A stretch of DNA of 64,000 nt. Source: Halocalculus aciditolerans (GTDB lineage Archaea; Halobacteriota; Halobacteria; Halobacteriales; Halobacteriaceae). The notes under the pieces are model-generated. The model was given only the letters and a program-made list of their open reading frames with translations, was not told the origin of the DNA and searched no databases. This document shows positions 51,936 through 60,135 of this stretch, one piece after another. The DNA is taken from assembly GCF_014647475.1 (NCBI RefSeq), contig NZ_BMPG01000003.1:124001-188000 (forward strand). The letters are read 5' to 3'. Each line of letters starts with the position of its first letter. Positions within the stretch are counted from its first letter, which is position 1. Position numbers and translations under genes: made by a program.

Positions 51936-52042
51936 GCGGGGTTACAAGGAGACTAACGGGAAGGACGACGGTTCGACCCGTCGAGTTTCGGTTTTTAAGT
52001 GATGGTCTGTCTGTGAGCGAGTGAGGAAACTATCTGCGAGTA

Positions 52043-52609
52043 ATGGCAAGCCAATATTTGGTATCGATACCCGTCTCACCCAATGGTGACATAATCCCCG
52101 TAGAATACTCTCTCACGATGAAATCTAATGCTGATATACTGCTCACGGACGCCAGAGGGGAGATACCGAAACAGGCGTTCACCGGTGAGCAGAGTGGGTT
52201 ATTCGGGAAGAAGTATCTCGCTGGGCCGCCGGTGTCCGATCGGCTCAAAGAAGGCGAACAGATCCACTCCCTCCCTCGTCAACCGTTCCAGCGGAGTGAT
52301 GATCGAATCCCGTGACGCAGGCGAATCTCGGTCAGTAACATCGGGGAGCGAGTATCGGTCAATCGCCGTCGTTACCGACCAGCGCGTGTCCTTCGTTATC
52401 GGTGAAGCGCCGGAGGATACGTTCATCGAAGTCCCCGCAACCGAAGTGACGGGCGCGGAGCATCGTGGCAGCCTCTTCTCGACGACGATACTCACCGAGA
52501 CGGATCGGAACAATACACCTTCAGTGTCAAGGAGCGCGGGTCATCCGACCCCCAAGACGCGGTGTCCTATATACGGCACGAGCACGTTCCGGTGACCCCG
52601 ACCGAAGAA
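52043..52609 (+). pseudogene. Decayed PH-domain-like protein gene
   Basis: Coding resemblance continues through three frames. Frame one from ATG 52043 contains SGLFGKKYLAGPPVSDRLKE then GEQIHSL. It switches near 52280 to a frame with SEYRSIAVVTDQRVSFVIGE and FIEVPATEVTGAEHRGSLFS, typical of haloarchaeal PH-like (bPH) domains. It switches again at about 52508 to QYTFSVKERGSSDPQDAVSY. Two frameshifts in 500 bases make an intact product impossible. The family call is from the pattern VTDQRV...F plus EVPATEVTGAE. Confidence 0.55.
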
Positions 52610-53540
52610 CCAGAGACTGAAGCCGAACAGCTCGAACCCGGTGATGGACAGTTACCGGAAGCGGAGATGTGCAAGCACTACGAGCCACGGGAACTCGAAG
52701 TCACGGCCGATAGTGGTGGGACGACGACCGTCCAGATCGTTGGGATGGTCGGCGGGAAGGAGGCACGCGACGAGCTACCGACGTACGGCCGGCACTCCGC
52801 TCAGTTCGGGATCTGGCTCGCGAAAGACCACATCGAGGTCGAACGATCGAACGAAGCAATCCTCGTGGCAACGAATTCATCCACCTCCTCTTCGTTGCGA
52901 ACCCCCAGGACATCGTGCTCTCGGCGAACCGCGAGAAGATCCGGAACAAGTCGAGTCCGATCTACCAAGCGATCGAAAAGCAACTGAGCTACTCCCTCTC
53001 GAAGATCACGAGCGACCCGTGGTTCAAAGAGTACTCGATCAACGCCGCGTCGCCGAGTTGAACCCGAAGGCGAAATCGCAACAGAACTTCATCGAGGACC
53101 GCGTCGAGCAGATTACCGCTCGCGACCACCTCGAACCGTCTAATAAGGCCGAAGTCGTACTGGCCCTCGATCAGTCGAATCGTCTCGGCGCGAAGCCCAC
53201 GATTACCGTTAAGGATTTCGACCCAGGAGGAGACGCGAATCCCGTCATCGAGCGGAGCGGGAACCGCTACGGCGGCTCCGTACATCGGCAGCTGACAGAC
53301 CACTTCACGGAGGACAGGCCACTCGAGAGCATCTCGAAGATCATCTGCTGGTCGATCGGCGACCGAGACAAATTACGGCAGCTCGAACGCCGAGGCTACC
53401 ACAACGAACGGGTCTCATTCGACCTAGAAAACAACCGGATCGAGTGCGGAGCCGGTAGTACACGAGTGATACACGTCATTCAGGTCGCGCCGCCAGTCCA
53501 ACAACTCGGCCAGGAAGCAGGTCAAGTGACGCTCGACTAG
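52610..53540 (+). pseudogene. Decayed gene, possible GHKL/HSP90-like ATPase fragment
   Basis: The reading is continuous across at least two frameshifts (about 52868 and 53050): first LEVTADSGGTTTVQIVGMVG and PTYGRHSAQFGIWLAKDHIE; then NEFIHLLFVANPQDIVLSAN followed by REKIRNKSSPIYQAIEKQLS; finally an intact frame with NFIEDRVEQITARDHLEPSN, ending VQQLGQEAGQVTLD at 53540. The ANREKIRNK stretch resembles the middle region of GHKL-type ATP-binding proteins seen in accessory islands, but this is a loose similarity. The N-terminal ATP-binding part is missing. Confidence 0.45.
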
Positions 53541-54102
53541 GGGGTCAGACGGGGAAAGCTGACAAACCAGCAGTTCGCCGATCGTAACGAAGAGGCGGTC
53601 GATCTCTTTTCGAGAGGATGACCTCGTCGTTTGCGGTGGAGGGGAATCTCACTCGACGGTCTACTTGTGCTGGAGGAGGACGGTGATCTTGTGTGGGTTG
53701 GGATTCTCTTCGCGGCGAATTCGTCTTGGGGACTCCGAAAGAGTACCATGAACAGAACAGTCCCGGAGTCGTGTCGTTCAAACTCCGAACACCCGTCTCA
53801 TCGGTCCATTCGACGAATTCTGTATGTGTCTCGTTGTAGAGTTGTTCTATTTGCTCAAGAGCGTGTGCGGTGTCATGGCTAACGGTCGCGTTCGCTTGCA
53901 ATCCACTGAGTGCGGTCCGTTCAATCCGGCAGAATAACCCTGAGAACGGGCTCATCAAGCAGACCGTTCGGTTCTCGGTCGTCGACGACGTTCCGAAAGA
54001 CGGCCTCCATCGCGTCACTGATAGAGGATTACGAGTCGAGTGGCGCGTCATATAGACCCTACAAAGGACGGCTCGTTAGAGGTGTGATAGTCTTCGATGG
54101 TC
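53541..54102. other. Non-functional stretch with coding debris
   Basis: About 560 bp. Minus-strand fragments such as TAHALEQIEQLYNETHTEFV and, in another frame, VFRNVVDDREPNGLLDEPVL look like eroded protein sequence, but stops and frame changes interrupt them. I could not assign a parent gene. Confidence 0.4.
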
Positions 54103-54600
54103 GTGTTTAGTTTAGCGAGTTCCACCAGACGGCGAAGGCCTGCAACCACGTTTCTGCGGTCTCTGGATCGACGTGGCCGAAACTATCGATGAACGAGGAA
54201 GTACGCCGTTTTATTTCTCTAAGGACACGTTTGACGGCGTTCCGATTTCCATGGCGAATAGTTTGACATCGGAGGCCTGCTCGATGCAGTGCAGCCGCTC
54301 GATGCTTGGCGTGATCGACGAGGAACGCGGCGTCTGTGACGTCACGTTTCTCACGAAGCTCTCGCAGAAACTGCTGTGTCAGTACCGTTGAAGTCGTCGT
54401 AAACACCCTCATGTGGCGGATTTTTCTCGTCCCGGGAGCGGCGGCGGTGTACAACCAGATTCTCTGACCAATAATTCGGCTCACCGTCTCGTTAAGCGCG
54501 ATGTGATCCGGACTCACGTCGCTAGCTGGCTGTGATTGGATTTCTGTACCTAGTCGTGAATCGCTTTTCGCGACCGTTCGATGTCGAACTTTTCGAGTTT
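54103..54600 (-). pseudogene. IS6-family transposase remnant A
   Basis: An open minus-strand frame from about 54517 to the TAA at 54107 reads DHIALNETVSRIIGQRIWLY, QQFLRELREKRDVTDAAFLV, HGNRNAVKRVLREIKRRTSS and ends ETAETWLQAFAVWWNSLN. This is the C-terminal two-thirds of an IS6-type DDE transposase. Upstream, IERSRKAIHD is followed by a stop, and the N-terminal domain is otherwise lost. The stop codon lies within GTGTTTAGTTTAG (54103-54115), probably the element's terminal repeat. Confidence 0.75.
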
Positions 54601-54690
54601 TGATTATATGCTTGAAGGTGATGGTTTCGACAGGTGAAGTCGAATATCGAGCTCCATCAGCTCGCTCGGTGTCCGCTCTCGCTCCAGGCG

Positions 54691-55379
54691 GTGTTCAGAT
54701 AAGGATGAAGAGTGAGACGGAGCGATCTTCTAGTGGTTCATGCCAGAAATCGCCCGCCTCATCGGTGGTAGCGACTGCTTCGAGTTAGATTTTCTGGAGC
54801 GAGCGGCGGCACCCGAGTCCGCGATGAAGCTCGGTATCCGACTGCATCTGGCCGGACTGTCACTTTCGGATACTGTTTCAATTCTCGATAGATCGGGTAT
54901 CGAACGCCGTCGAACCACCGTTCACAACTGGGTGCAGAAGGCAGGTCTACAGCCGCTCAATGGTGCGAGTCCGGATCACGTCGCGGTTGACGAGACCGTG
55001 ATCCAACTCGATGACGAACGATTCTGGCTGTACACCGCTGTCGATCCCGCCACGAATCGCTTGCTGCACGTCAAGCTCGCTCCGACGAGAAATCAAGCAA
55101 TTACCGAGATGTTCCTCGCGGAACTCCGCGACAAACATCTCGTCGATGACGCAGTCTCCCTCGTCGATTCTCCACTGTGGATGCAAGCAGCACTCCATCG
55201 CCGCGGTTTCGATTACCGATACGAAACACACGGTAATCGAAACGGCATCGAACGTATCTTCCGAGAACTAAAACGTCGAACTAACTAGTTCTCAAACTAT
55301 TTCAGCCACGCCGAAGCAGAGACCGTCGAAAATTGGCTTCAAGCGTTCGCCTTCGCATGGAACCAGTTTATCTGAACAC
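54691..55379 (+). mobile_element. IS6-family insertion sequence B (inactive)
   Basis: A 689-bp element bounded by 12-bp perfect terminal inverted repeats: GTGTTCAGATAA at 54691-54702 and its complement TTATCTGAACAC at 55368-55379. The size and single transposase gene fit small haloarchaeal IS6-type elements. No matching 8-bp target duplication is seen (TCCAGGCG left, TAGGAGAC right), so rearrangement after insertion is likely. It abuts remnant A. Confidence 0.8.
54740..55375 (+). pseudogene. IS6-family transposase with one internal stop
   Basis: The frame starts ATG 54740 (MPEIARLIGGSDCFELDFLE) and includes RRTTVHNWVQKAGLQPL, the first catalytic Asp in DHVAVDETVIQL, the second in DAVSLVDSP and the Glu in GIERIFRELKRRT. 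An in-frame TAG at 55286 is followed by FSNYFSHAEAETVENWLQAF and a TGA at 55375, exactly where a complete IS6 transposase would end. At that position related transposases have Gln (CAG), so a single C-to-T change explains the stop. Full length would be about 211 aa. Confidence 0.82.
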
Positions 55380-55624
55380 TAGGAGACGAGCGGAGACAAT
55401 CTTCAGGGCGTTCGCCATCCGCCTCCACGCGGCCAGTCGTCTCATCTAACAGAGAATAAATACTTTCGGATATTTCGTGAAACGCTCGCATCAAGCGATC
55501 TTTCAGAGGATAACTCGGGTATCTGATAGTATTGGCGACCCATCGGCGACGAAGCCCTCAAGGGTCGCGTTTGACGAGAACGCTATCGGGTTCAACGGCG
55601 GTTAGTCTTGATAATACGGCGCAA

Positions 55625-56021
55625 TAGCCATCGACACAAAACTAATTCTCGAAGTTGAGTTGCTCGGGCGCTATACACAGATCCAGCGGCTGTGCTCCCG
55701 CGTGGACTCCGCGAGAAACACGAGCTCTCCGACACGATGTTTCTCGTCGATCAGTTCGTCTACCCGGCTGGAATCACTCGACCAGGGTTGAACACCTGTG
55801 TGGGATATACCGACTGGGACCTCATCGAAAAGCGGTCTCTCTTCAAAATACTCATCGACTGTTCCCATAATTCGTGGGTGGGATGTCGGTCGAGTGCACG
55901 CGAATTTCTTGAACGGTGCGTGCATTACTACAACCGACAGGGACTGCATCAATTGCTCGATGAGAACACGCCGATCGAGGAGGTACTAAACCAGACAATG
56001 CCGGTACGGTCGCAGAATTAG
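55625..56021 (+). pseudogene. Transposase remnant C (DDE/rve type)
   Basis: A first frame contains TKLILEVELLGRYTQIQR, then after a frameshift near 55680 the sequence runs LREKHELSDTMFLVDQF, SWVGCRSSAREFLERCVHYY and NRQGLHQLLDENTPIEEVLN. The HYYNRQ-x3-HQ-LDE-x-TPIEEV ending is typical of DDE transposase C-termini. It differs in family from elements A and B. The catalytic core is incomplete, so it is not active. Confidence 0.65.
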
Positions 56022-56252
56022 AGGCGTACATGTTGATAAGGTAACCACATACAACACGACCTCACACAGACATTTACAAGGGTACGCTTGTAAAATAAAT
56101 CCTCTTTATCTAGACCATGATGAGATGGTACTTTACAATTATATTCCTGTAATCCCACTGTAGCTGGGTAGACCGACGCCGCTCCTACAGTGCATTGCAA
56201 ACTTGCTGTCATCTATCACTCACTACGAGTGTCCGAGCTCTTCTGCCCGCGG

Positions 56253-56651
56253 TCACGGCCGATAAACGCGGCCGCGGAAGATGGCGAGTACGTCGTCACC
56301 ACCTTTGACCTGTACTTCGTATGTCCCGGTTCTTGTGGTGTCATGCTCCTCCGTTGCGGTTGCGGTGATAGTCGTACCGACGTCAACGGTATCTAGGTAG
56401 GAGATGTTCGTCTCTAGCGCGACCGCAGTCTCCCCGCTGGCGTTCGACGCCGCGGCGAACGCAGCATCCGCAAGCGAGTAAATCACTCCGCCGTGGGGCG
56501 TTCCGTGGAAGTTACAGTGAGACTGCTCGAGGGTGAGTTCCACACGCGCAGCCCTTGGTTTCAACTCAACGACCTCGATACCGATACGATCGCAGTATGG
56601 ATCGCTCTCGATTCGCTCCTTGGTGTCCGCGTCAACGTTGTTTGCAGTCAT
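56253..56651 (-). CDS. paaI: PaaI-type hot-dog acyl-CoA thioesterase
   Basis: 132 aa from the ATG at 56651, which overlaps the stop of the zinc-ribbon gene (ATGA). Hot-dog motif: CNFHGTPHGGVIYSLADAAF, with the HGG loop and the Asp of LADAAF as catalytic residues of PaaI; then ALETNISYLDTVDVGTTITA. PaaI removes CoA from dead-end phenylacetyl-CoA intermediates (for example 2-hydroxycyclohepta-dienyl-CoA-type products), freeing trapped CoA. It is the last gene of the paa operon on this strand. Confidence 0.87.
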   Translation of the reverse strand: MTANNVDADTKERIESDPYCDRIGIEVVELKPRAARVELTLEQSHCNFHGTPHGGVIYSLADAAFAAASNASGETAVALETNISYLDTVDVGTTITATATEEHDTTRTGTYEVQVKGGDDVLAIFRGRVYRP

Positions 56652-56815
56652 CAGTGGAACCGCTCGAACGGCTGCTGGCAGTCGGTGCAGAAATGCATCG
56701 ATCGGCAGAGAGACGGTCCCTTTGGGTGTTCGCGCTTTGTGTCCGTCGACCCACAGTACGGACACTGTACGGCCGCATCGTCAGCAGTCGTGGTGGTGCT
56801 GGGATCCGTAGTCAT
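56651..56815 (-). CDS. Separately encoded zinc ribbon of PaaD
   Basis: 54 aa, too short for usual gene-length cut-offs: MTTDPSTTTTADDAAVQ then CPYCGSTDTKREHP, CRSMHFCTDCQQPFERF and a stop. The four paired cysteines match the C-terminal zinc-binding part of bacterial PaaD, which there is fused to the MIP18-like domain. Here the two parts are separate genes that overlap by four bases (ATGA at 56812). The same arrangement joins it to paaI. It probably works with PaaD in maturing or stabilising the epoxidase. Confidence 0.82.
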   Translation of the reverse strand: MTTDPSTTTTADDAAVQCPYCGSTDTKREHPKGPSLCRSMHFCTDCQQPFERFH

Positions 56816-57225
56816 ACGCTCAACCCAAATTCACGGAGGTCGTCTCGGCCGGCCTCTGTCACCATATCGACCGTCCACTTCGGACTGAACTGGAGGCGTA
56901 CGTCCGCCTCTTGCACCGCGTGTGCTGTCTCAGCTGCGCACTTCACGTCGTTCAGGATCATATCGCGCGCCGGACATCCCGTGTACGTTAACGTCATCTC
57001 AACAGTGCAGTGGTCATCATCGACGGACACGTCGTAGATGAGGCCGAGGTCAACGATGCTGACTGGCATCTCGGGATCTTGGACCTCTCGGAGCGCCTCC
57101 CACACTTCGGCTTCGGTGCCCGTTGCGTCCACGCCCGTCTTCGGATACTCGTCTGGTACGGTCCCTTCCTCGTAATTCGTGTACCCACAGGCCTTCCCGC
57201 CGTCCAGAGGCGCGTTCGTCGTCAC
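56812..57225 (-). CDS. paaD: PaaD, MIP18-type component of phenylacetyl-CoA epoxidase
   Basis: 137 aa. The DUF59/MIP18 core is VWEALREVQDPEMPVSIVDL then GLIYDVSV, with TLTYTGCPARDMI carrying the conserved Cys. The protein ends after the MIP18 fold and lacks the C-terminal zinc ribbon, supplied by the next gene. In bacteria PaaD is needed for a functional epoxidase, probably for iron or iron-sulfur centre assembly. Its ATG overlaps the paaC stop. Confidence 0.9.
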   Translation of the reverse strand: MTTNAPLDGGKACGYTNYEEGTVPDEYPKTGVDATGTEAEVWEALREVQDPEMPVSIVDLGLIYDVSVDDDHCTVEMTLTYTGCPARDMILNDVKCAAETAHAVQEADVRLQFSPKWTVDMVTEAGRDDLREFGLSV

Positions 57226-58085
57226 TTTGACACCTCCGACCGCAGTCTGGCTGGCGTGTCCGGGTCAAGTTCGCGGTACGTCGCGGTGAAATCCTCGTAA
57301 AGGTCGAACCATGCGTCCGTGTGGCTTCCGTCGCGGCCGTGTGCGTCGAGGTCAGCAAGCGTGTCGGCGTTCGGCACATGCATGGCGGGCGACGGAGTGT
57401 TTGGAACGATGAGATCAAGCGACGTGAGGAACGTGCTCACGGTGTCGATCCACTCAGTCCGCATCTCCTCGACTGTGGCTGTTCGGAACCCAGCTTCAAC
57501 GATCGCGTCTTCGTATTCGCCAGGCGCGAATAGCGTGATTGCGGGACCGAATAGGTCGTCCAGCGCCCCCTGTACCCGCTCCTTCGAGTCGGGGTTGGCA
57601 GTGAGTCGCTTAAGCCAGTTCTGCGCGTGTTCGCGGTGATACGATTCCTCATCAAGTGCTTTCCCAACGCGGTCGGCAAGCGGCGCGTAACTGGTGTCGA
57701 CTAACGCTTCGAGCCGGACGCGCTCGGCGACATCGTAGAGATAGCTGCGGACGACCGTGTCAGCCCAGTCGCCTTCGTCAAACGGCCGTTCAACGAGCAC
57801 GCTGTGCGTCCACTCTTCAGGTGGGCGTTCCCACACACACTCAGCCTCCGTGTACCCGAGCTCCTGTAGGAGGTCATACCAGAGGCGTGCGTGGCCGAAC
57901 TCGTCCTGTGCAATGTTCGCGAGCGAAAGGTCGGATTCGAGCGTCGGCGCGAATATCTGCCACTCCGTTAGGCGTTCTGCGTGCACGAACTCGTCGTCTG
58001 CGAGACGGAATAAAAGGTGTTCAAGCGCGACCTGACCTTCCGGTGTAAGGTCGTCCCTGTCGAGACTCCCAGCGGTGGAACTCAT
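57222..58085 (-). CDS. paaC: Phenylacetyl-CoA epoxidase structural subunit PaaC
   Basis: 287 aa, ferritin-like helical. NIAQDEFGHARLWYDLLQEL (about 57-76) and LDEESYHREHAQNWLKRLT (about 137-155) are the paired helices of PaaC. This subunit pairs with PaaA in the epoxidase and does not itself bind the diiron centre in characterised enzymes. Length and order match bacterial PaaC (about 250-290 aa). Overlaps of four bases with paaB and paaD show tight coupling. Confidence 0.93.
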   Translation of the reverse strand: MSSTAGSLDRDDLTPEGQVALEHLLFRLADDEFVHAERLTEWQIFAPTLESDLSLANIAQDEFGHARLWYDLLQELGYTEAECVWERPPEEWTHSVLVERPFDEGDWADTVVRSYLYDVAERVRLEALVDTSYAPLADRVGKALDEESYHREHAQNWLKRLTANPDSKERVQGALDDLFGPAITLFAPGEYEDAIVEAGFRTATVEEMRTEWIDTVSTFLTSLDLIVPNTPSPAMHVPNADTLADLDAHGRDGSHTDAWFDLYEDFTATYRELDPDTPARLRSEVSK

Positions 58086-58423
58086 GCTTCACCCTCCTCG
58101 CTGAGCGCTTTGCGACGCTTCCGTGCGGCCTCACGCTGCTCTGCCTCGCTGTCCTCAACTTCCTCCGCAAACGACGCGTCAATGTCGTTGTACGTCATCG
58201 CCCACCGGTAGGACTTGTCAGTTCGACCACCAAACGCTGCATCCTGAGCTCCAACCTCACTAATTTCGTCCAGAGGGACGACCCAGAGGCTGTTTGTCTG
58301 CATGCGACGGGCATGTTGGACTTCGGCGAACTGTTTCGCCATCTCGCTGTCCGGCGCATGGACGTTTCCGACGTGCTCGTACGTGTCCCCGGCGGACTCT
58401 TGCCGGAACACTTCCCAGATCAT
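58082..58423 (-). CDS. paaB: Phenylacetyl-CoA epoxidase subunit PaaB
   Basis: 113 aa from ATG 58423 (MIWEVFRQESAGDTYEHVGN), matching the PaaB start pattern W-E-V-F-x-Q. VHAPDSEMAKQFAEVQHARR and LWVVPLDEI are conserved PaaB segments. The C-terminal tail is rich in Glu, Arg and Ala (EQREAARKRRKALSEEGEA), longer than usual in bacteria and perhaps a salt adaptation. PaaB bridges two PaaAC heterodimers. It overlaps paaA (58420) and paaC (58082). Confidence 0.92.
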   Translation of the reverse strand: MIWEVFRQESAGDTYEHVGNVHAPDSEMAKQFAEVQHARRMQTNSLWVVPLDEISEVGAQDAAFGGRTDKSYRWAMTYNDIDASFAEEVEDSEAEQREAARKRRKALSEEGEA

Positions 58424-59361
58424 GATCGCGCAACCCCCTGCTGTGCGCCGCCACGTGATTCCCAAGTGTCGAGCGTGTCCCGCACCCACCTGACTGCGTT
58501 TTGACGGTGGCGGCGGGATCCGATCTGCTCTTTGGAACCCTCGTACTCGTTCTTTGAAATCTCCCAGAACTCGTCCCAGTCCAGGTCGTCCTCGCGGACG
58601 GCCATCGTGCCGTCGTCGCGCTCGTAGATTCGCGGCGTCTCTGGGATTTTGAGACCGTATTTCTCAGCCTTTGGGATGTACATGTTGAGGAACGAGTTCC
58701 GGAGCTCGTCGTTCGTCGCAGTCTTCAGGCCAACGCTCTGTGCGAAGTCATCGTGAACGGATTCATCGTTTGTTGGGCCGAAGAACTGGAGGATGCGCGG
58801 CCACCACGTCTCGAACGTCTCTTGGACGCGTTCTTGCGTGGCTTTCGAGCCTTGCATGAGCTCGCGCAGGATCGATTCACCGTGTTTCACGTGGAAACCT
58901 TCCTCGAAGCAGACTTTATCCATAGCGTGGGCGTACGGCGTCCAGCTTGTGGATTTGAGGGTCGCCTGCCGCCGCATTGCGCCGCCGTCGACAAAGAAGT
59001 CGATCATGGGCGCCTCATACCAGGAGTCCACTGGGTAGTGGAAGCAGTTGAGGAACTTCCCTTCGCCCTCCTTGAGTTCGTTGAGCATCTGCTCGCGAGT
59101 CTTGACGCCCAGCGTCTCTGCGGCGCGGTAGAGAAGTTGAGCATGCCCGATTTCGTCTTGAACTTTAGCGGTATTCGCGAGTTTTCGGTCAATGGAGGGA
59201 GCGTGCCGCGTGAACTCCTTGTCGAGGTAGCCACCCATGACTTCGCTGTTCGCGTGAAACTGGATCATTCGGGTGGCGGCTTTTCGGTACTCTTCAGGAA
59301 GGTCGTCAGCGGGACCGAACTCCCGCGGACCGGCGTTCGATTTCACCTCAGTGATGTTCAT
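58420..59361 (-). CDS. paaA: Phenylacetyl-CoA epoxidase catalytic subunit PaaA
   Basis: 313 aa, first gene of the operon. Diiron ligands: Glu40 in FHANSE, the EIGHAQLLYRA motif with E70-x2-H73, and a second pair in FEEGFHVKHGESIL near 160. The family segment SWTPYAHAMDKVCFEEG is present. It epoxidises the ring of phenylacetyl-CoA at the 1,2 position using O2, the step that opens the aerobic phenylacetate route. It needs PaaB-D and a reductase; no PaaE-like ferredoxin reductase is in this window. Confidence 0.94.
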   Translation of the reverse strand: MNITEVKSNAGPREFGPADDLPEEYRKAATRMIQFHANSEVMGGYLDKEFTRHAPSIDRKLANTAKVQDEIGHAQLLYRAAETLGVKTREQMLNELKEGEGKFLNCFHYPVDSWYEAPMIDFFVDGGAMRRQATLKSTSWTPYAHAMDKVCFEEGFHVKHGESILRELMQGSKATQERVQETFETWWPRILQFFGPTNDESVHDDFAQSVGLKTATNDELRNSFLNMYIPKAEKYGLKIPETPRIYERDDGTMAVREDDLDWDEFWEISKNEYEGSKEQIGSRRHRQNAVRWVRDTLDTWESRGGAQQGVARS

Positions 59362-59448
59362 CGTTAACTCAGTGTATCGACCCTACCCAAATACCGATTG
59401 GCCGCCATATATCTTGGTTTTAAATACTCTTAGAGCGTACCACTTCCA
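59362..59448. promoter_or_regulatory. Divergent promoter region between paaA and the Bat-type regulator
   Basis: 87 bp. For the regulator, a TATA box TTTTAAATA at 59421-59429 lies about 25 bases before the ATG at 59449. For paaA, TATA-like GATATATGG (minus strand, about 59407-59415) or the TATTTGG nearer the start could serve. The central region is the likely binding place of the divergent regulator. Confidence 0.55.
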
Positions 59449-60087
59449 ATGATCGACGAATGCCTCGTCGTCGAATTCGACGTGGAGGGCGACGACTGCC
59501 CACTCGCCAACGCGACTGCCGCTGCCACCGCAACAGCTATCGCCCAACCCCCACAGCTCCGCGAAGACGGCAACGTCCTACTCCAGTTCAGCACGACTGC
59601 AGGTGACAGTCTTGCCGACGTGCTTGACGCCGATGACCGTATTCGCTACCTCCACCGATCCACTGCGGACGCCCGCGACAATTTCCGCTGCCTCTCCAAA
59701 CACCCCTGTATCGTCCACGAACTCATCAGCGCTGGCCTCCTAGTCGATACGATTCGCTACCAGAACGGAGCCGCTCGTCTCACTGGGGCCGTCGTCGGTC
59801 ACTCAGTCCTCCAGGGCGTTATGGAAACTGCGAGCGAGACCGTTGGCGTCCAACTCCAGCGGGTTTACCCACTCCACGAGGAAGACGACGAACCCGTCGC
59901 TCGCCGCTGGGATCTCACGCCCGCGCAGATCGAGAGTATCGAGTGCGCACTTGAACTCGGCTACTTCACTATCCCTCGCGAGGCAGATGCAAGCGATGTG
60001 GCCAAAGCGCTCAACATCAGCAAGTCTGCGTTTCTCGAACGTCTCCGCCGCGCCCAAGCTTCCCTTTTCCGAGACCTGTTCGAATAG
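59449..60087 (+). CDS. Bat-type HTH-10 transcription regulator, likely paa regulator
   Basis: 212 aa. The N-terminal 150 residues resemble the bacterio-opsin-activator (Bat) sensor-like domain. The C-terminal 55 residues are an HTH-10 unit: LTPAQIESIECALELGYFTI, PREADASDVAKALNISKSAF, LERLRRAQASL. Divergent transcription from paaA with an 87-bp gap is the classic layout of a pathway-specific regulator. There is no PaaX or PaaR (bacterial repressors) here, so the haloarchaeal cluster seems to use its own regulator family. Confidence 0.86.
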   Translation: MIDECLVVEFDVEGDDCPLANATAAATATAIAQPPQLREDGNVLLQFSTTAGDSLADVLDADDRIRYLHRSTADARDNFRCLSKHPCIVHELISAGLLVDTIRYQNGAARLTGAVVGHSVLQGVMETASETVGVQLQRVYPLHEEDDEPVARRWDLTPAQIESIECALELGYFTIPREADASDVAKALNISKSAFLERLRRAQASLFRDLFE

Positions 60088-60100
60088 CTTCACTACCGGA

Positions 60101-60116
60101 ATATTTTAATAATATA
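60101..60116 (+). promoter_or_regulatory. AT-rich promoter (TATA box) of paaK
   Basis: ATATTTTAATAATATA, roughly 25-30 bases before ATG 60136; supports that start and a leaderless transcript. Confidence 0.6.
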
Positions 60117-60135
60117 ATTGCTATCGTGGTGTTGC

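Noticed and set aside
51936-52030. GGTTCGAC-containing stretch after queC as a possible tRNA
   Set aside because: No acceptor or anticodon stems can be formed around it.
53545-54051. 168-codon minus-strand frame as a real gene
   Set aside because: Mixed, low-similarity segments with better protein-like pieces in two frames; it looks like debris in the pseudogene region.
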